NCBI GenBank assembly: GCA_022600345.1 | Contig: JAHZKP010000063.1 | Span: 1-34,635, forward strand | Direction of reading: 5' to 3' | Length of the DNA stretch: 34,635 bases | From: Alphaproteobacteria bacterium | GTDB lineage: Bacteria > Pseudomonadota > Alphaproteobacteria > Rhizobiales > Hyphomicrobiaceae | In this document: positions 25,765 to 34,499 of the stretch, one piece after another | Layout of the letters: every line of letters begins with the position of its first letter | How positions within the stretch are numbered: the first letter of the stretch is position 1 | The notes under the pieces: generated by a model | The model's input: the letters and a program-made list of their open reading frames with translations, nothing else | What the model was told of the DNA's origin: nothing | Database searches by the model: none | Position numbers and translations under genes: made by a program

Positions 25765-27324
25765 ATGAAACGTTTCGGTTGGGCTGCGGTGTTGCTGGTT
25801 GGTTATGCGCCCGGCGCTTATGCGCAAAGTTTCGATTGTGAGGCTGCGGTTCGCGCCGATGAGCGGGCGGTATGCGATAGCCGCGAACTGGCCCGGCTGG
25901 ATGATAAACTGAGCGACGCCTATGAGGAAGTTCTTGCTGATGTGGAGGGCGGGCAAAAGCGCCAACTGCGTGCCGATCAACGCGACTGGCTTGCCATGCG
26001 CCGGGCGTGCGGTGCGCGAAAGGTTTGCATCCGGGGGGTGTACCGCGAACGCATCGCCGAACTGAAGGCCTTGGAACGCCGGTTGGATGATGACGATGAT
26101 GATGACGTCATCGTGGATGACGATCGTTATCGGGATCGTGACCGGGATAGGGATAGGGATCGTGGCCGGGGGCGTGATCGCGATAGCGTCGATGTGCCCG
26201 GGCGTGGCCGCTGGACGGCGCTAGGTTCCGTCGAGGTGGAACGGTTTTACGAGCGCCGGGTGATACGTGTCGGGTTTGAAAAAGGGCGCTTCCGAGCGCT
26301 TCGGTTGAGGGCCCGTGATGGCGGCGTAAAGATTCGCCGGCTCACTATCGTTTACGGTAACGGCGAGCGGGAGAGATTGCGTTTGCGCCGTCGGTTCCGG
26401 GCTGGTGAGGAAACGCGGGATCTGGAATTGGTTGGCCGCGCGGGTGGGCGGTTCATCAGGCGGATCGTGATCCGTGCGCGGCGTGTTGGATTGCGGAATA
26501 GCACTGCGCGGATCGACGTGATCGGGAAGCGTGCTGGTCGCGGTGGGTTCGGGCGAGGTCGGTATGCGGACCGGGATCGGGATGAAGGCTACGAAGAACG
26601 CCGCCCAGATCGTGACGGTTATCGCTCACGCTCTCGCCGCTTCGAAGACGATGATCGGGAAGGTCGCCTTGAGCGCGATGAGCGCGGCACCCGGGGCTCA
26701 GAGCGGACCGAGCGAGACTTCGATGAAGGCGATGAAGACCGGGATATCGAGCGGCGCAGCGACAGATTTGGCTCGCTTGACGATCGCGATGATGGGCCGG
26801 TTGGGCGTAGTCGTAATAGCGATCGACGCCGGGCCCTGGATGAGGCGTTGCGGGTGCCTGATGAGCGTGACCTTGCCTTGCGGCGCGATGATGATGATGC
26901 AGACGACGTCGTTCGTGATGGGGACCGCCGCCCCGTCTTATCGTTGAAGACGCGGCTTCGGGAGTTCATCGTCAACGATTTCCATCGTACCGCAGAAATG
27001 AGCATGGCGGAATTGCGCCGGACCTACGCGAAGCGTGTTGACTACTACGGGGTCAAGCGCAAGCCGGTGGAAGAAGTGATCGCCGACAAGAAGAATTATG
27101 GTGCGCGCTGGGCGGACCGGGCGTTCAGGATCAAGCCGGGCACCTTGCGTATTGAAGAGACGAATAAAGACGATGTTTATGACGTCACCTATCGCTACGA
27201 CTTTCACGTCAAGAACGATACGCGGGAGAGCAAAGGCGAAGGCGAGACGAAGTTGCGCGTCGACACTTCGGCTGAGCGCGTCGTCATCCTGCGGGAGAAC
27301 GGCAAGGTGTTGAAGCGCTACTGA
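25765..27324 (+). CDS. Secreted modular protein: LprI-like, DUF2541-like and NTF2-like domains joined by RD-rich linkers
   Basis: A 519-residue protein; ATG 25765 has GAGG 8 bases upstream and gives a clean signal peptide (1-20, ending GAYAQS). Residues 22-105 form an LprI/DUF1311 domain with four Cys (25, 37, 82, 88) and the QRDWLAMRRAC block. In some family members this fold inhibits lysozyme. A very acidic run (DDDDDDD, 108-120) and an Arg-Asp repeat (about 121-140) follow. Residues 145-256 resemble DUF2541 (VIRVGFEKGRFRALRLRARDGG ... YGNGER). A long charged linker (about 260-390) leads to an NTF2-like C-terminal domain (395-519: YAKRVDYYGVKRKPVEEVIADKK). Domain names are from pattern memory; the combined function is unknown. 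It is probably periplasmic. Confidence 0.75.
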   Translation: MKRFGWAAVLLVGYAPGAYAQSFDCEAAVRADERAVCDSRELARLDDKLSDAYEEVLADVEGGQKRQLRADQRDWLAMRRACGARKVCIRGVYRERIAELKALERRLDDDDDDDVIVDDDRYRDRDRDRDRDRGRGRDRDSVDVPGRGRWTALGSVEVERFYERRVIRVGFEKGRFRALRLRARDGGVKIRRLTIVYGNGERERLRLRRRFRAGEETRDLELVGRAGGRFIRRIVIRARRVGLRNSTARIDVIGKRAGRGGFGRGRYADRDRDEGYEERRPDRDGYRSRSRRFEDDDREGRLERDERGTRGSERTERDFDEGDEDRDIERRSDRFGSLDDRDDGPVGRSRNSDRRRALDEALRVPDERDLALRRDDDDADDVVRDGDRRPVLSLKTRLREFIVNDFHRTAEMSMAELRRTYAKRVDYYGVKRKPVEEVIADKKNYGARWADRAFRIKPGTLRIEETNKDDVYDVTYRYDFHVKNDTRESKGEGETKLRVDTSAERVVILRENGKVLKRY

Positions 27325-27367
27325 TCGTCGGTCAGGTAGAAGACCGGGGCGCACGTAGTGCTCCGGC

Positions 27368-28939
27368 TTATAGCGCTGCCAGTTGCGAGCGGATGATTTT
27401 ACCGTTCGGGGTTTTGGGCAGAGCGTCGACAAATCGGATTTCGCGTGGCTGTTTGTAACCGGCGAGCCGCTTGGCTGCGAATTCCAATATCGTTTGCTGG
27501 CTGGGTGGAGCTTGCGGGTTCACTGGAACGATGAAAGCGCCGATGACGGTGAGGTCGTCGCGCACCCTGACTTCGGCGCAGGCGACTTCGGCGACGGCGG
27601 GATGGGGTGTTAATGCGGCTTCGACCTCCTGGGGGGCGACGCGATAGCCGAGCGCTTTCATGATGTCGTTGGCGCGGCCCAGATGGGTGATGTAGCCATC
27701 TTCGTCGATGCGGCCGATGTCGCCGCCGATGAACCAATCTCCCCGCATGACGGCTGCTTCTTCTTCCGGCCGGTTTAAATATCCCAGCATCAGCCCTGGG
27801 TCTGAGCGATGGACGGCGATGAGGCCGTCTTCGCCAGGGTGAAGCGGGGTTTCGCCGTCTTCCAAGGGGAGGATCGCGATACGGCGGCCCGATTGGGCCT
27901 TGCCGACGGTGCCGGGTTTGCGCGGCACGCTTGGCGAAGATGAGATGTAGGTTGAGATTTCGCTCATGCCCAAGGCTTCATAGAGTTGCGTTCCTGTGGC
28001 TGCCTGCCAGTCTTCAAACAGGTTTGCGGGCGGTGTTTCGCCGGCGATCAGTGCGTGACGAAGCGAGCCTAGTTGTTGGTGCCGGGCTGGCGCGTATTTG
28101 AGGATTTGGCGGATCAATCCGGGGACGGCTGCAAACAAAGTAGCCTGGGTTTTCTCGATCAGCCGGGGCCAGATTTCAGGTGACTTTTCGCCGGTATAGA
28201 TGATGGCGGTGGCGCCATTGGCCCATGGGTCAGTTAGACCGGTTCCCAATGTGTAGGTCCAGTTGAAGGCGCCGGCATGAAGCATGCGGTCGCTGGCGGA
28301 GATGCCATACCAGTCCTTGTACATTGGCCGACGGCCCCATGCGGCGCGGTGAGCGTGACGGACGCCCTTGGGGTTGGCGGTGGTTCCTGATGTGTAGATG
28401 AGGTAGGCGGGCTCGTCCGCGCGGGTCTGTGTCCAATCGGCCCTGGGGGCGGTTCTTGCAAGATTGGAAATGGTTTCGGGGTCAATGATTTTGACGCGCG
28501 CAGGCAGGTCGCTTGCGGCTTCGTGGTTTGCGTCGATTGCGACCGCGCGGGCATCGCTGTCGTGAAGCATGAAGCCTGCTTCCTTGGCGGTGAGTTGGGT
28601 GGAGGTGGGCAGTGCGACTATGCCGGCGGCCAGGCAGGCGAAGAATGTGATGGGGTAGAGACTGGTGTTGTCGAGGCGGATCATCAAGCGGTCGCCGCGC
28701 TTCAACCCGGATGCCCTGAGGCCGCCTGCCAAGCGTAATACGGCGTCTTCGAGTTGGGCGAAGGTCCAGAGTTCTGCCGGCTCGGTTTGTGTGGGGTCGG
28801 CGATGACGATGAGTGCTGGTTTGTGGGGTGTCGTTGTGGCGCCGCCGGCAAGGCAATAGCGCGCCATGTTGAAGCGTGTGGGGGGAAGGGCTGCCAGATT
28901 GGTCGAGTGGAGGGGATGACAACGGGCCGGTTCGATCAC
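27368..28939 (-). CDS. AMP-dependent acyl-CoA synthetase (benzoate/acyl-CoA ligase-like)
   Basis: An ANL-superfamily enzyme that activates a carboxylic acid as acyl-AMP and then forms the CoA thioester. From GTG 28939 it has 523 residues. The P-loop YTSGTTANPKG is at 182-192, the mid-section ALGMSEIS carries the A5 motif, and GDIGRIDEDGYITHLGR precedes the hinge and the catalytic Lys near 514 (PKTPNGKIIRSQL). The substrate is not readable; the RFNMARYCL start and compact length resemble benzoate/aryl- or medium-chain acyl ligases. The GTG overlaps the stop codon of the upstream binding-protein gene (GTGA). An ATG at 28867 is the alternative and would drop the PLHSTNLAALPPTRFN segment, which looks coding. 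Confidence 0.85.
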   Translation of the reverse strand: MIEPARCHPLHSTNLAALPPTRFNMARYCLAGGATTTPHKPALIVIADPTQTEPAELWTFAQLEDAVLRLAGGLRASGLKRGDRLMIRLDNTSLYPITFFACLAAGIVALPTSTQLTAKEAGFMLHDSDARAVAIDANHEAASDLPARVKIIDPETISNLARTAPRADWTQTRADEPAYLIYTSGTTANPKGVRHAHRAAWGRRPMYKDWYGISASDRMLHAGAFNWTYTLGTGLTDPWANGATAIIYTGEKSPEIWPRLIEKTQATLFAAVPGLIRQILKYAPARHQQLGSLRHALIAGETPPANLFEDWQAATGTQLYEALGMSEISTYISSSPSVPRKPGTVGKAQSGRRIAILPLEDGETPLHPGEDGLIAVHRSDPGLMLGYLNRPEEEAAVMRGDWFIGGDIGRIDEDGYITHLGRANDIMKALGYRVAPQEVEAALTPHPAVAEVACAEVRVRDDLTVIGAFIVPVNPQAPPSQQTILEFAAKRLAGYKQPREIRFVDALPKTPNGKIIRSQLAAL

Positions 28940-30840
28940 TTGGTGGAACCCTCGGCGTCTTGGGTCCACCAGGTATCCAGTTGGTAGCCGAACAAGGATG
29001 TCGTCTCGGGATACCTGATGCGGGTCCACAGGCCGACCCACTGCCTGGGGAGGTGGAACAGCGGCAGGACGTAGTGGCCCGACAGCAGCACGCGGTCTAA
29101 GGCGCGCACGGCGGCCTTGAAGTCGTCGGCGCCGTTGGCTGACAGCATCTGTTGGATCATGGCGTCGGCTGCCGGGTTCTTGACGCCGGCGAAATTGAAC
29201 GTTCCCTCGCGGTCGGCCATTTTCGAGGACCACCGGAAAATTTGTTCGTTACCAGGCGACAGGGATGAAGGCCATCGGGTTTGGATCATGTCGTAGTCGT
29301 AGGTTTTGATGCGCGATTGGTATTGCGCGCTATCGACGATGCGGACTTTGGCTGAGATGCCGAGTTTTTTTAGTTCGCGGGCATAGGTCAGAAACAGGCG
29401 CTCGTTGATCGTCGTGCCGGCCAGAAGTTCAAACTCCAATTGCCGGCCTGTGTTGGCGTCGATGAGTTTCCCGTCCTTCAGTTCGTAGCCTGCCTGCTTC
29501 AAAAGCGACAGGGCTTGGCGCCAGATCTTGCGGTTGCGGCCTGTCCCATCGGTCTTGGGGAGTGTGGCTTTGCCCTCCATTACAGCGGGGGCGACTGCGT
29601 CGGCATAGGGTTTCAGCAGGTCGCGCTCGCGTTCAGATGCGGGCCTGCCAACCGAGGAGAGTTCGGAGCGATCGAAGTAACTTTGGGTTCGTTCATAAAG
29701 GCCGTGGTAGAGGTTCTTGTTGATCCAGGTGAAATCGAACAACTGGATGAGGGCCCGGCGGACCCTGGGATCCTGGAAGATTGGCCGCCTGGTATTGAAG
29801 GCCAGCGCGTTCATTCCCGATGGCAGGCCAATGTCGAATTCCCTCTTGTTTAGCGTGTGGCCGTCTTTCTTCAGGCTGCCGTAGCCCTCGGCCCATCGCG
29901 ATGGGTCTTTTTCAATGCGCACATCGATCTTGCCGGATTTGAAGGCTTCGAGCATGGCGGCGTCGTCGCGGAAATAGTCGTAGCGGATTTGAGCGAAGTT
30001 GAAGCGGCCCTTGTTGATCGGCAGGTCCCGGCCCCACCAATCGGCATCGCGGGCGTAGATCAGGCTGCGGCCGGGATCGACCCGGTCGATCTGATATGGG
30101 CCGCTACCGACCGGGGGTGTCAGGGTGGTTTGCTGGAAGCTTTGTTCGGTCAGGGCGTGTGCGGGCAGGACCGGCATCAGGCCGAGGATCAATGGTAATT
30201 CGCGGTCGCCTGGTTCCAGTTCGAACCGCACAGCTGAATCGGACAGGCGTACTGCCTTGGTGACCTTCTTGTAGTAGGCGCGATGGTTTGGGCGGCCGTG
30301 ATCGCGCAGGGTTTTCCATGAGAACAGGATGTCGTCGGCATCGACGGGGTGGCCATCGGAAAAGCGTGCAGAGGCGTTCAGGTGGAAGGTGATGGCGCTA
30401 CGGTCGTCTGGCACTTCTATGCGTTCAGCGAGCAGGCCATAGAGCGTGAAGGGTTCATCGAGGCCGCGGGCCAGCAGGCTTTCGTAGACGAAGTCGCGCA
30501 GTCCGGCGGCAGGGACGCCCTTGATGATCATCGGGTTGAAACTGTCGTAGGAACCTAGGATGCCCAGCCGAATGACGCCGCCTTTGGGGGCGTTCGGGTT
30601 CACGTGAGGCGGGTGCTTAAAGCCTTCTGGCAGTAACGGCTTGCCGTGCATGGCGATGGCATGGACGGTGTTTGAGAGATCGGTTCGTTGGGCTGTTGAT
30701 TGCGGAGACGGCGAGGCGGCGGCGGTGGCCGTTGCGTCGGGCGAGGGTTGTTGTTGGGCGATCGCAGCAGGCGCGGCTGTGAGGATGAGCAATGCGGTGG
30801 GAATGATGGCCCAATTGCACAACGAATTCAGGCGGGTCAT
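28936..30840 (-). CDS. YejA-like extracellular solute-binding protein (ABC transporter family 5)
   Basis: A periplasmic binding protein of solute-binding family 5, closest in pattern to YejA-type oligopeptide/microcin-C-like receptors (634 residues). The start at ATG 30840 places a signal peptide at about 1-29 (SLCNWAIIPTALLILTAAPAAIAQ); an in-frame ATG at 30894 is longer and less suited. An Ala/Ser/Pro/Gln-rich linker follows, then HAIAMHGKPLLPEGFKHPPHVNPNAPKGG and LGSYDSFNPMIIKG, characteristic of YejA-like proteins. The C-terminal region contains the W-rich LPRQWVGLWTRIRYPET. No permease or ATPase genes adjoin it, so the transporter partners lie elsewhere. It overlaps the acyl-CoA synthetase start by a few bases. 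Confidence 0.88.
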   Translation of the reverse strand: MTRLNSLCNWAIIPTALLILTAAPAAIAQQQPSPDATATAAASPSPQSTAQRTDLSNTVHAIAMHGKPLLPEGFKHPPHVNPNAPKGGVIRLGILGSYDSFNPMIIKGVPAAGLRDFVYESLLARGLDEPFTLYGLLAERIEVPDDRSAITFHLNASARFSDGHPVDADDILFSWKTLRDHGRPNHRAYYKKVTKAVRLSDSAVRFELEPGDRELPLILGLMPVLPAHALTEQSFQQTTLTPPVGSGPYQIDRVDPGRSLIYARDADWWGRDLPINKGRFNFAQIRYDYFRDDAAMLEAFKSGKIDVRIEKDPSRWAEGYGSLKKDGHTLNKREFDIGLPSGMNALAFNTRRPIFQDPRVRRALIQLFDFTWINKNLYHGLYERTQSYFDRSELSSVGRPASERERDLLKPYADAVAPAVMEGKATLPKTDGTGRNRKIWRQALSLLKQAGYELKDGKLIDANTGRQLEFELLAGTTINERLFLTYARELKKLGISAKVRIVDSAQYQSRIKTYDYDMIQTRWPSSLSPGNEQIFRWSSKMADREGTFNFAGVKNPAADAMIQQMLSANGADDFKAAVRALDRVLLSGHYVLPLFHLPRQWVGLWTRIRYPETTSLFGYQLDTWWTQDAEGSTK

Positions 30841-31227
30841 GGAGGAATATGGTCCTTGGTTTTGGGGCTCATCGGAGTATAGCGTGGCCTGCACAGCTCA
30901 CTGGAATGCTGCGAGGCGGCATAAGTGTGACAATTGGAACGATTTCTGGCTGATCGGGATGCGCCCCATGTCGAATTTCCTTGGGTCGTCCGATGGAGGT
31001 ATGGACATGCTCGAGGGTTCGCAGTGGCGTTGCGCGATTGTCACGCGCGACAAAACGGCAGTGCAATTGGCTTTGGTTGGCGCTATTTCCGTCACGGAGT
31101 TGCCTCATTCGGGGCATTTACACCGTCGCAGGGACGCAAGGATGCGTCCGGACCTGCGCGCCTCAGGGTGCTGTAAGTGGGGCTGAGCTGGCGGGGCCAG
31201 CTTTCAAACAAAAGGTCGATAGCTCTT
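30841..31227. other. Divergent intergenic region before ialB
   Basis: 387 bases with no credible gene; overlapping ORFs on both strands look unlike proteins. It must hold the promoters of the binding-protein gene (leftward) and of ialB (rightward). One strong hairpin is seen at 31186-31202 (AGCTGGC-GGG-GCCAGCT), 25 bases before the ialB start. A smaller one, TTGTC-ACGCGC-GACAA, lies near 31039-31054. Confidence 0.45.
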
Positions 31228-31965
31228 ATGATGCAACGTATTTTCAATTTACGCTCGAATGCTCTTGGTGCGGCGCTGATCCTGGCTATTGCGGGGACTG
31301 TGGCTCCTGCTGTTGCCCAGGACAAGAAGCCTGCGGCCGGCGCCAAGAAACAGAGCGCCTGGGTGAAGCTTTGCGAAAAGGCCCCGATGGTCAAGCCGGG
31401 CAAGGATGGCAAGCAAGAGAAGACGGAGCGCGAAATTTGTCTGACGCACCATGAGCGTCTGGATGGCAACACCGGCATGGTGTTGGTTTCGGCTGCGCTG
31501 CGTAAGGTTGAGGGTTCAGATAGCCAGAGCCTGATGGTGATGGTGCCGTTGGGCATGGCGATTCCAGCCGGCGTTCGAGCTGCTGTCTACACACCGGAAC
31601 AGTGGGCCAGGGCTGCCAAGAACGAAAAAGTCGACGATAAGGAATTGAAGCCGTTTTCGCTGAAGTATTCGCTGTGTCACCCCGCCGGCTGCACGGCTGA
31701 GGTGAAGGCAACGCCTGAGATGATCGACAGCATGAAAAAGGGTGGCGGAATCATGGTTCTGGCCATGAATGCTGCAACTCAGCCGATCGGCTTCCCGGTC
31801 CCCCTCGACGGCTTTACGGCTGCTTATGACGGTAAGCCTGTCGACAACAAGGCCTACGCCCAGGCGCGCGGTCAGTTGATGGCGCAGATCCGGGAGCGCC
31901 AGAAAAAGGCTTATGAGGCTGCTAAAGCCGAGCAGGCCAAGAAACAGGCCGAGAAGAAAAAGTAA
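31228..31965 (+). CDS. Invasion associated locus B (IalB) family protein
   Basis: A 245-residue secreted protein of the IalB family (first described in Bartonella, common in free-living alphaproteobacteria). The signal peptide is about residues 1-31 (ALGAALILAIAGTVAPAVAQ). The conserved core carries WVKLCEKAP, CLTHHERLDGNTG, the VPLGMAIPAGVRA block and YSLCHPAGCTAEV with two Cys likely in disulfides. A Lys/Ala-rich C-terminal helix (REQ...KKQAEKKK) is highly basic. The role in free-living species is unknown; outer-membrane or periplasmic location is expected. The double ATG at 31228/31231 follows an AAGG; the frame open from 31177 has no better start. A terminator follows directly. Confidence 0.88.
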   Translation: MMQRIFNLRSNALGAALILAIAGTVAPAVAQDKKPAAGAKKQSAWVKLCEKAPMVKPGKDGKQEKTEREICLTHHERLDGNTGMVLVSAALRKVEGSDSQSLMVMVPLGMAIPAGVRAAVYTPEQWARAAKNEKVDDKELKPFSLKYSLCHPAGCTAEVKATPEMIDSMKKGGGIMVLAMNAATQPIGFPVPLDGFTAAYDGKPVDNKAYAQARGQLMAQIRERQKKAYEAAKAEQAKKQAEKKK

Positions 31966-32018
31966 GTCTGTCGGCATTTATGCCGTTGGCCGGGTTCGCG
32001 GCTGATATACAGATGAAG

Positions 32019-32052
32019 GCCCCGCATGGGATTGGCTGTGCGGGGCTTTTTT
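32019..32052 (+). terminator. Intrinsic terminator of ialB
   Basis: GCCCCGCA (32019-32026) pairs with TGCGGGGC (32039-32046) around a 12-base loop, followed by TTTTTT (32047-32052). Flanking AA/TT pairs lengthen the stem. It lies about 55 bases after the ialB stop. Confidence 0.9.
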
Positions 32053-32676
32053 GCGCCTTGATGTCATGGAACGGCTGGGTTTCGGGTCGGCGCGTGATCC
32101 GGTCCCGGCGGGGCCTGCCGTGGCGTTGTGGTGGGCGGCGAACTGCTTATTGGGGGCGTATTTCGTCACCTGTAGCGTCTGCCGCTCCTGGAAGGCCGGG
32201 GCGAAGTCCGGTCACTGCGCAAGGGGAGTATTCTGCCTTCCTGAACGAGTGGGATAGGCATGACCGCAGCCCGTGAAGGCGGTCGTGCGTTAACCCAAGG
32301 TCAAGGCTCTTGCGCGTTTCAGCCGTAAAACCGCCTCGCCGGCTATTTACATTTCCGACTATGTGGTGAACAATGCTCACGTGAACTAGGTTCATGTGAT
32401 GTTGGGGTGGAGGATGTTTGGGTAGTGGGTAGTGGGTAGTGGGCTAGTGAGTAGTGAGTAGTGAGTAGTGAGTAGGGATGTGGGTGTGGTGATGAGCCGG
32501 CTGAGGGTAGGAAGTGGTGGGCTGTGGGGCCGTGTTGCGCGGGGACTGATGAGTGTGAGTGGCTAGTGGTCGGTGTGAGGCGGGCAGTCGATCATGGATT
32601 ATGAATTATGAGACAGAGGAACGAGAGGCGTGCCGAGGGCTGGTTAGTGGAATTTTGTGAGAGATAGGATCAGGAA
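32053..32676. other. 624-base gene-free region, G-rich on the plus strand in its right half
   Basis: No credible CDS; a TTG-started 68-codon frame near 32051-32257 is not protein-like enough to call. The left part has a small hairpin (ACCGC...GCGGT, near 32264-32283). The right half (about 32400-32676) is strikingly poor in C and rich in G and T on the plus strand, and includes the heptamer tandem repeats. The DUF2157 gene promoter presumably lies within the last 100 bases. Confidence 0.5.
32421..32477. repeat. Heptanucleotide tandem repeat (GGTAGTG / AGTAGTG)
   Basis: Three copies of GGTAGTG (32421-32441) are followed by an 8-base variant GGCTAGTG and then three copies of AGTAGTG plus a degenerate AGTAGGG. 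It is a simple 7-base minisatellite with one indel. Each unit carries TAG in one frame, so it is not coding. Such arrays can change length by slippage. Confidence 0.9.
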
Positions 32677-33783
32677 ATGAGTGCCAGTTACCGAAGAAGG
32701 CTGGAGCGGGATCTGCCCGGCTGGGTTAAAGCGGGTTGGGTAAAGCCCGAAGGCGCGGAAGCCATTCTAGCCAATGTCAGATCGTCGGAGCCGGCGCAAT
32801 CGAACCGGCTGATTGAGATCTTGAGTGTCCTTGGCGCCGTGCTGATTGGCGCGGGCGTGATCAGCTTTGTTGCCGCCAACTGGCAGGAAATGCCGAGATT
32901 GGTTCGGCTGGGACTGTTGGCGGGTGTCTTATGGGCCTCGTACGGGGCGGGAGCGGCGCTGTTTCAACGTGGCCTCGATATGTTCGCGCATGGCGCGGTG
33001 CTGGTCGGGTCCATCGTGTTTGGGGCAAGCGTCATGCTGGTGGCGCAGATGTATCATCTGCATGGCAACCCGCCCGATGCGGTATTCGTCTGGGCGGGGG
33101 GAGCTCTGCTTGCCGGCGTCTTGATGCGCTCAAGCCCATCGGTTGTGTTGAGTTTATTGCTGGTCTGCCTTTGGGGTGGTTGGGAAACGCAGATCGGCCG
33201 CGGAGTCTTCTGGCCGTTTCTGCCGGCTTGGATTGCGGTCACGGCGGCGCTTTTCTGGTTGGGAGCCGGCTACGGTTTGAAGCTTGCCGCGGTGGCGATC
33301 AGCGTCTGGATTGTGTCGCTGGGTTACCTGATGGACCGTGGGCATGCACACGACTTCGTCGCCGTCATGGGGATTGCGATTGCCGGTGGCGGAGTGGCGC
33401 TGCAAGGCGCTGTGGGCAAGCAGTTCGCCGAATTGGGCCGCATGTTATTGGCGGTCGGGTTCGCTGTGGTCGCCGCGGCCTTGTTTGCCCTGCAATTCGT
33501 CGAGCGTCCTCCCATGGTGGTGCTGATCGTTCTGGCGGTCGTCATGCTGGCGGTTTGTCTGGCTGCCATCGGCTGGGGCATTCGTTCCGCCGACAGGGAC
33601 CTGGTGCGGATCGGCTATGTGGCGTTCGCAGCCGAGATCTGCGGCTTATACGCCAAAACGATCGGAACGCTGATGAATACGTCGCTGTTTTTCCTCAGCG
33701 CCGGCGTTGGAGTCGTTGCCTTGGCTGTCGGGGCATATTGGCTCAACAAGGCGATGAATGAGCGGATTGGAGCGGGCCAATGA
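32677..33783 (+). CDS. DUF2157 family membrane protein
   Basis: A 368-residue protein. A short soluble N-terminus (RRLERDLPGWVKAGWVKPEGAEAIL, the conserved DUF2157 start) is followed by about ten membrane helices from residue 45 on (IEILSVLGAVLIGAGVISFVAANW, then pairs of hydrophobic stretches to the end at ALAVGAYWL). The family is functionally undefined. Its stop overlaps the next ATG (ATGA). The partner encodes a GDYXXLXY protein, a pair that recurs in many bacteria, so the two probably form one membrane unit. Confidence 0.9.
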   Translation: MSASYRRRLERDLPGWVKAGWVKPEGAEAILANVRSSEPAQSNRLIEILSVLGAVLIGAGVISFVAANWQEMPRLVRLGLLAGVLWASYGAGAALFQRGLDMFAHGAVLVGSIVFGASVMLVAQMYHLHGNPPDAVFVWAGGALLAGVLMRSSPSVVLSLLLVCLWGGWETQIGRGVFWPFLPAWIAVTAALFWLGAGYGLKLAAVAISVWIVSLGYLMDRGHAHDFVAVMGIAIAGGGVALQGAVGKQFAELGRMLLAVGFAVVAAALFALQFVERPPMVVLIVLAVVMLAVCLAAIGWGIRSADRDLVRIGYVAFAAEICGLYAKTIGTLMNTSLFFLSAGVGVVALAVGAYWLNKAMNERIGAGQ

Positions 33784-34328
33784 AGATTAAGCGGATAAGT
33801 ATCTGGTTGGCGATGGTGGCGGTTGCCGGACTACAAACCGCAGCACTTGCCTACATGGTTTTCGACCGGGCAAGCCTTCTCGAAAACGGCCGCGAGGTGG
33901 TGCTCGACGTCAAGCCGGTCGACCCGCGCAGCCTGTTTCGCGGCGACTATGTGATCTTGAACTACGGCGACATAGCGCGCGTGAAGACCGGTGGCGGCCG
34001 GCGCAAGCCAGAGGGGCAGAGAACCGTCTATGTGCGGCTGGCGAAAATCGGGGAAGGTTGGGTGCAAACCGCGGTTGAGGAGTCCCTTCCCGACGACTTG
34101 AAGCCGAACGAAGTCGCTTTGCGCGGCACCCTGCCAAGGCGCTATTCGCGGCAGGTGAAGTTCGGCATCGAATCCTACTTCGTGCCCGAAGGCAAAGGAA
34201 AGCGGCTGGAAAAGCTGATCGGCAAGGGGCAGCTCAAGGTGATCGCTGCGGTTGCCAAGGATGGCCGGGTCGCGATCAAGGGATTGGAGGTCGAGGGCCG
34301 GCGGGTTTATGAGGAGAGGCTATATTAG
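33780..34328 (+). CDS. GDYXXLXY domain protein
   Basis: A 182-residue protein with an N-terminal membrane helix (about 6-28, SIWLAMVAVAGLQTAALAYM) and the signature GDYVILNY at 55-62, preceded by PVDPRSLFRG, as in the family. The following beta-rich part ends with GLEVEGRRVYEERLY. The function is unknown. It overlaps the DUF2157 gene by four bases, indicating translational coupling. Its stop codon TAG (34326-34328) forms the first bases of the right-edge dispersed repeat, so the repeat inserted at, or created, the gene end; the C-terminus may therefore be slightly altered. Confidence 0.92.
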   Translation: MKIKRISIWLAMVAVAGLQTAALAYMVFDRASLLENGREVVLDVKPVDPRSLFRGDYVILNYGDIARVKTGGGRRKPEGQRTVYVRLAKIGEGWVQTAVEESLPDDLKPNEVALRGTLPRRYSRQVKFGIESYFVPEGKGKRLEKLIGKGQLKVIAAVAKDGRVAIKGLEVEGRRVYEERLY

Positions 34329-34483
34329 AGCACTTTCCGACCAAATCGAACCATTCTGCCGAGGCGGATTAGTGACAAGATCAAGTGGACCGGCACAGTG
34401 CGTAGCGGGGCTACGGACAAGACGGGCTGCGCAGAGATTGGCGCAAATCCGCCCGGCCCTTCGGGTTTCCAAGCGGCGGCCGC
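34326..34483. repeat. Dispersed intergenic repeat, right-edge copy
   Basis: This begins TAGAGCACTTTCCGACCA at the stop codon of the preceding gene and ends with the 34-base block (34450-34483) identical to bases 1-34. The block 34326-34349 matches 125-148 inverted. The frames read through it (for example a minus-strand frame over 34325-34633) are spurious. The insertion-sequence-like DNA starts shortly after. Confidence 0.75.
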
Positions 34484-34499
34484 ATCATGCCGCAGGCGT

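Noticed and set aside
30641-31186. A 181-residue plus-strand frame over the binding-protein start and the ialB upstream region
   Set aside because: It overlaps the signal-peptide coding part of the minus-strand gene and has no family-like features.
32421-32477. CRISPR array
   Set aside because: Units are 7 bases with no spacers, and no cas genes are near; it is a simple tandem repeat.
1-34483. Whole window as a genomic island bounded by the 34-base direct repeats
   Set aside because: The enclosed genes are core housekeeping genes (efp, glmS, recG, mfd), so the repeats are more likely dispersed copies than attachment sites.
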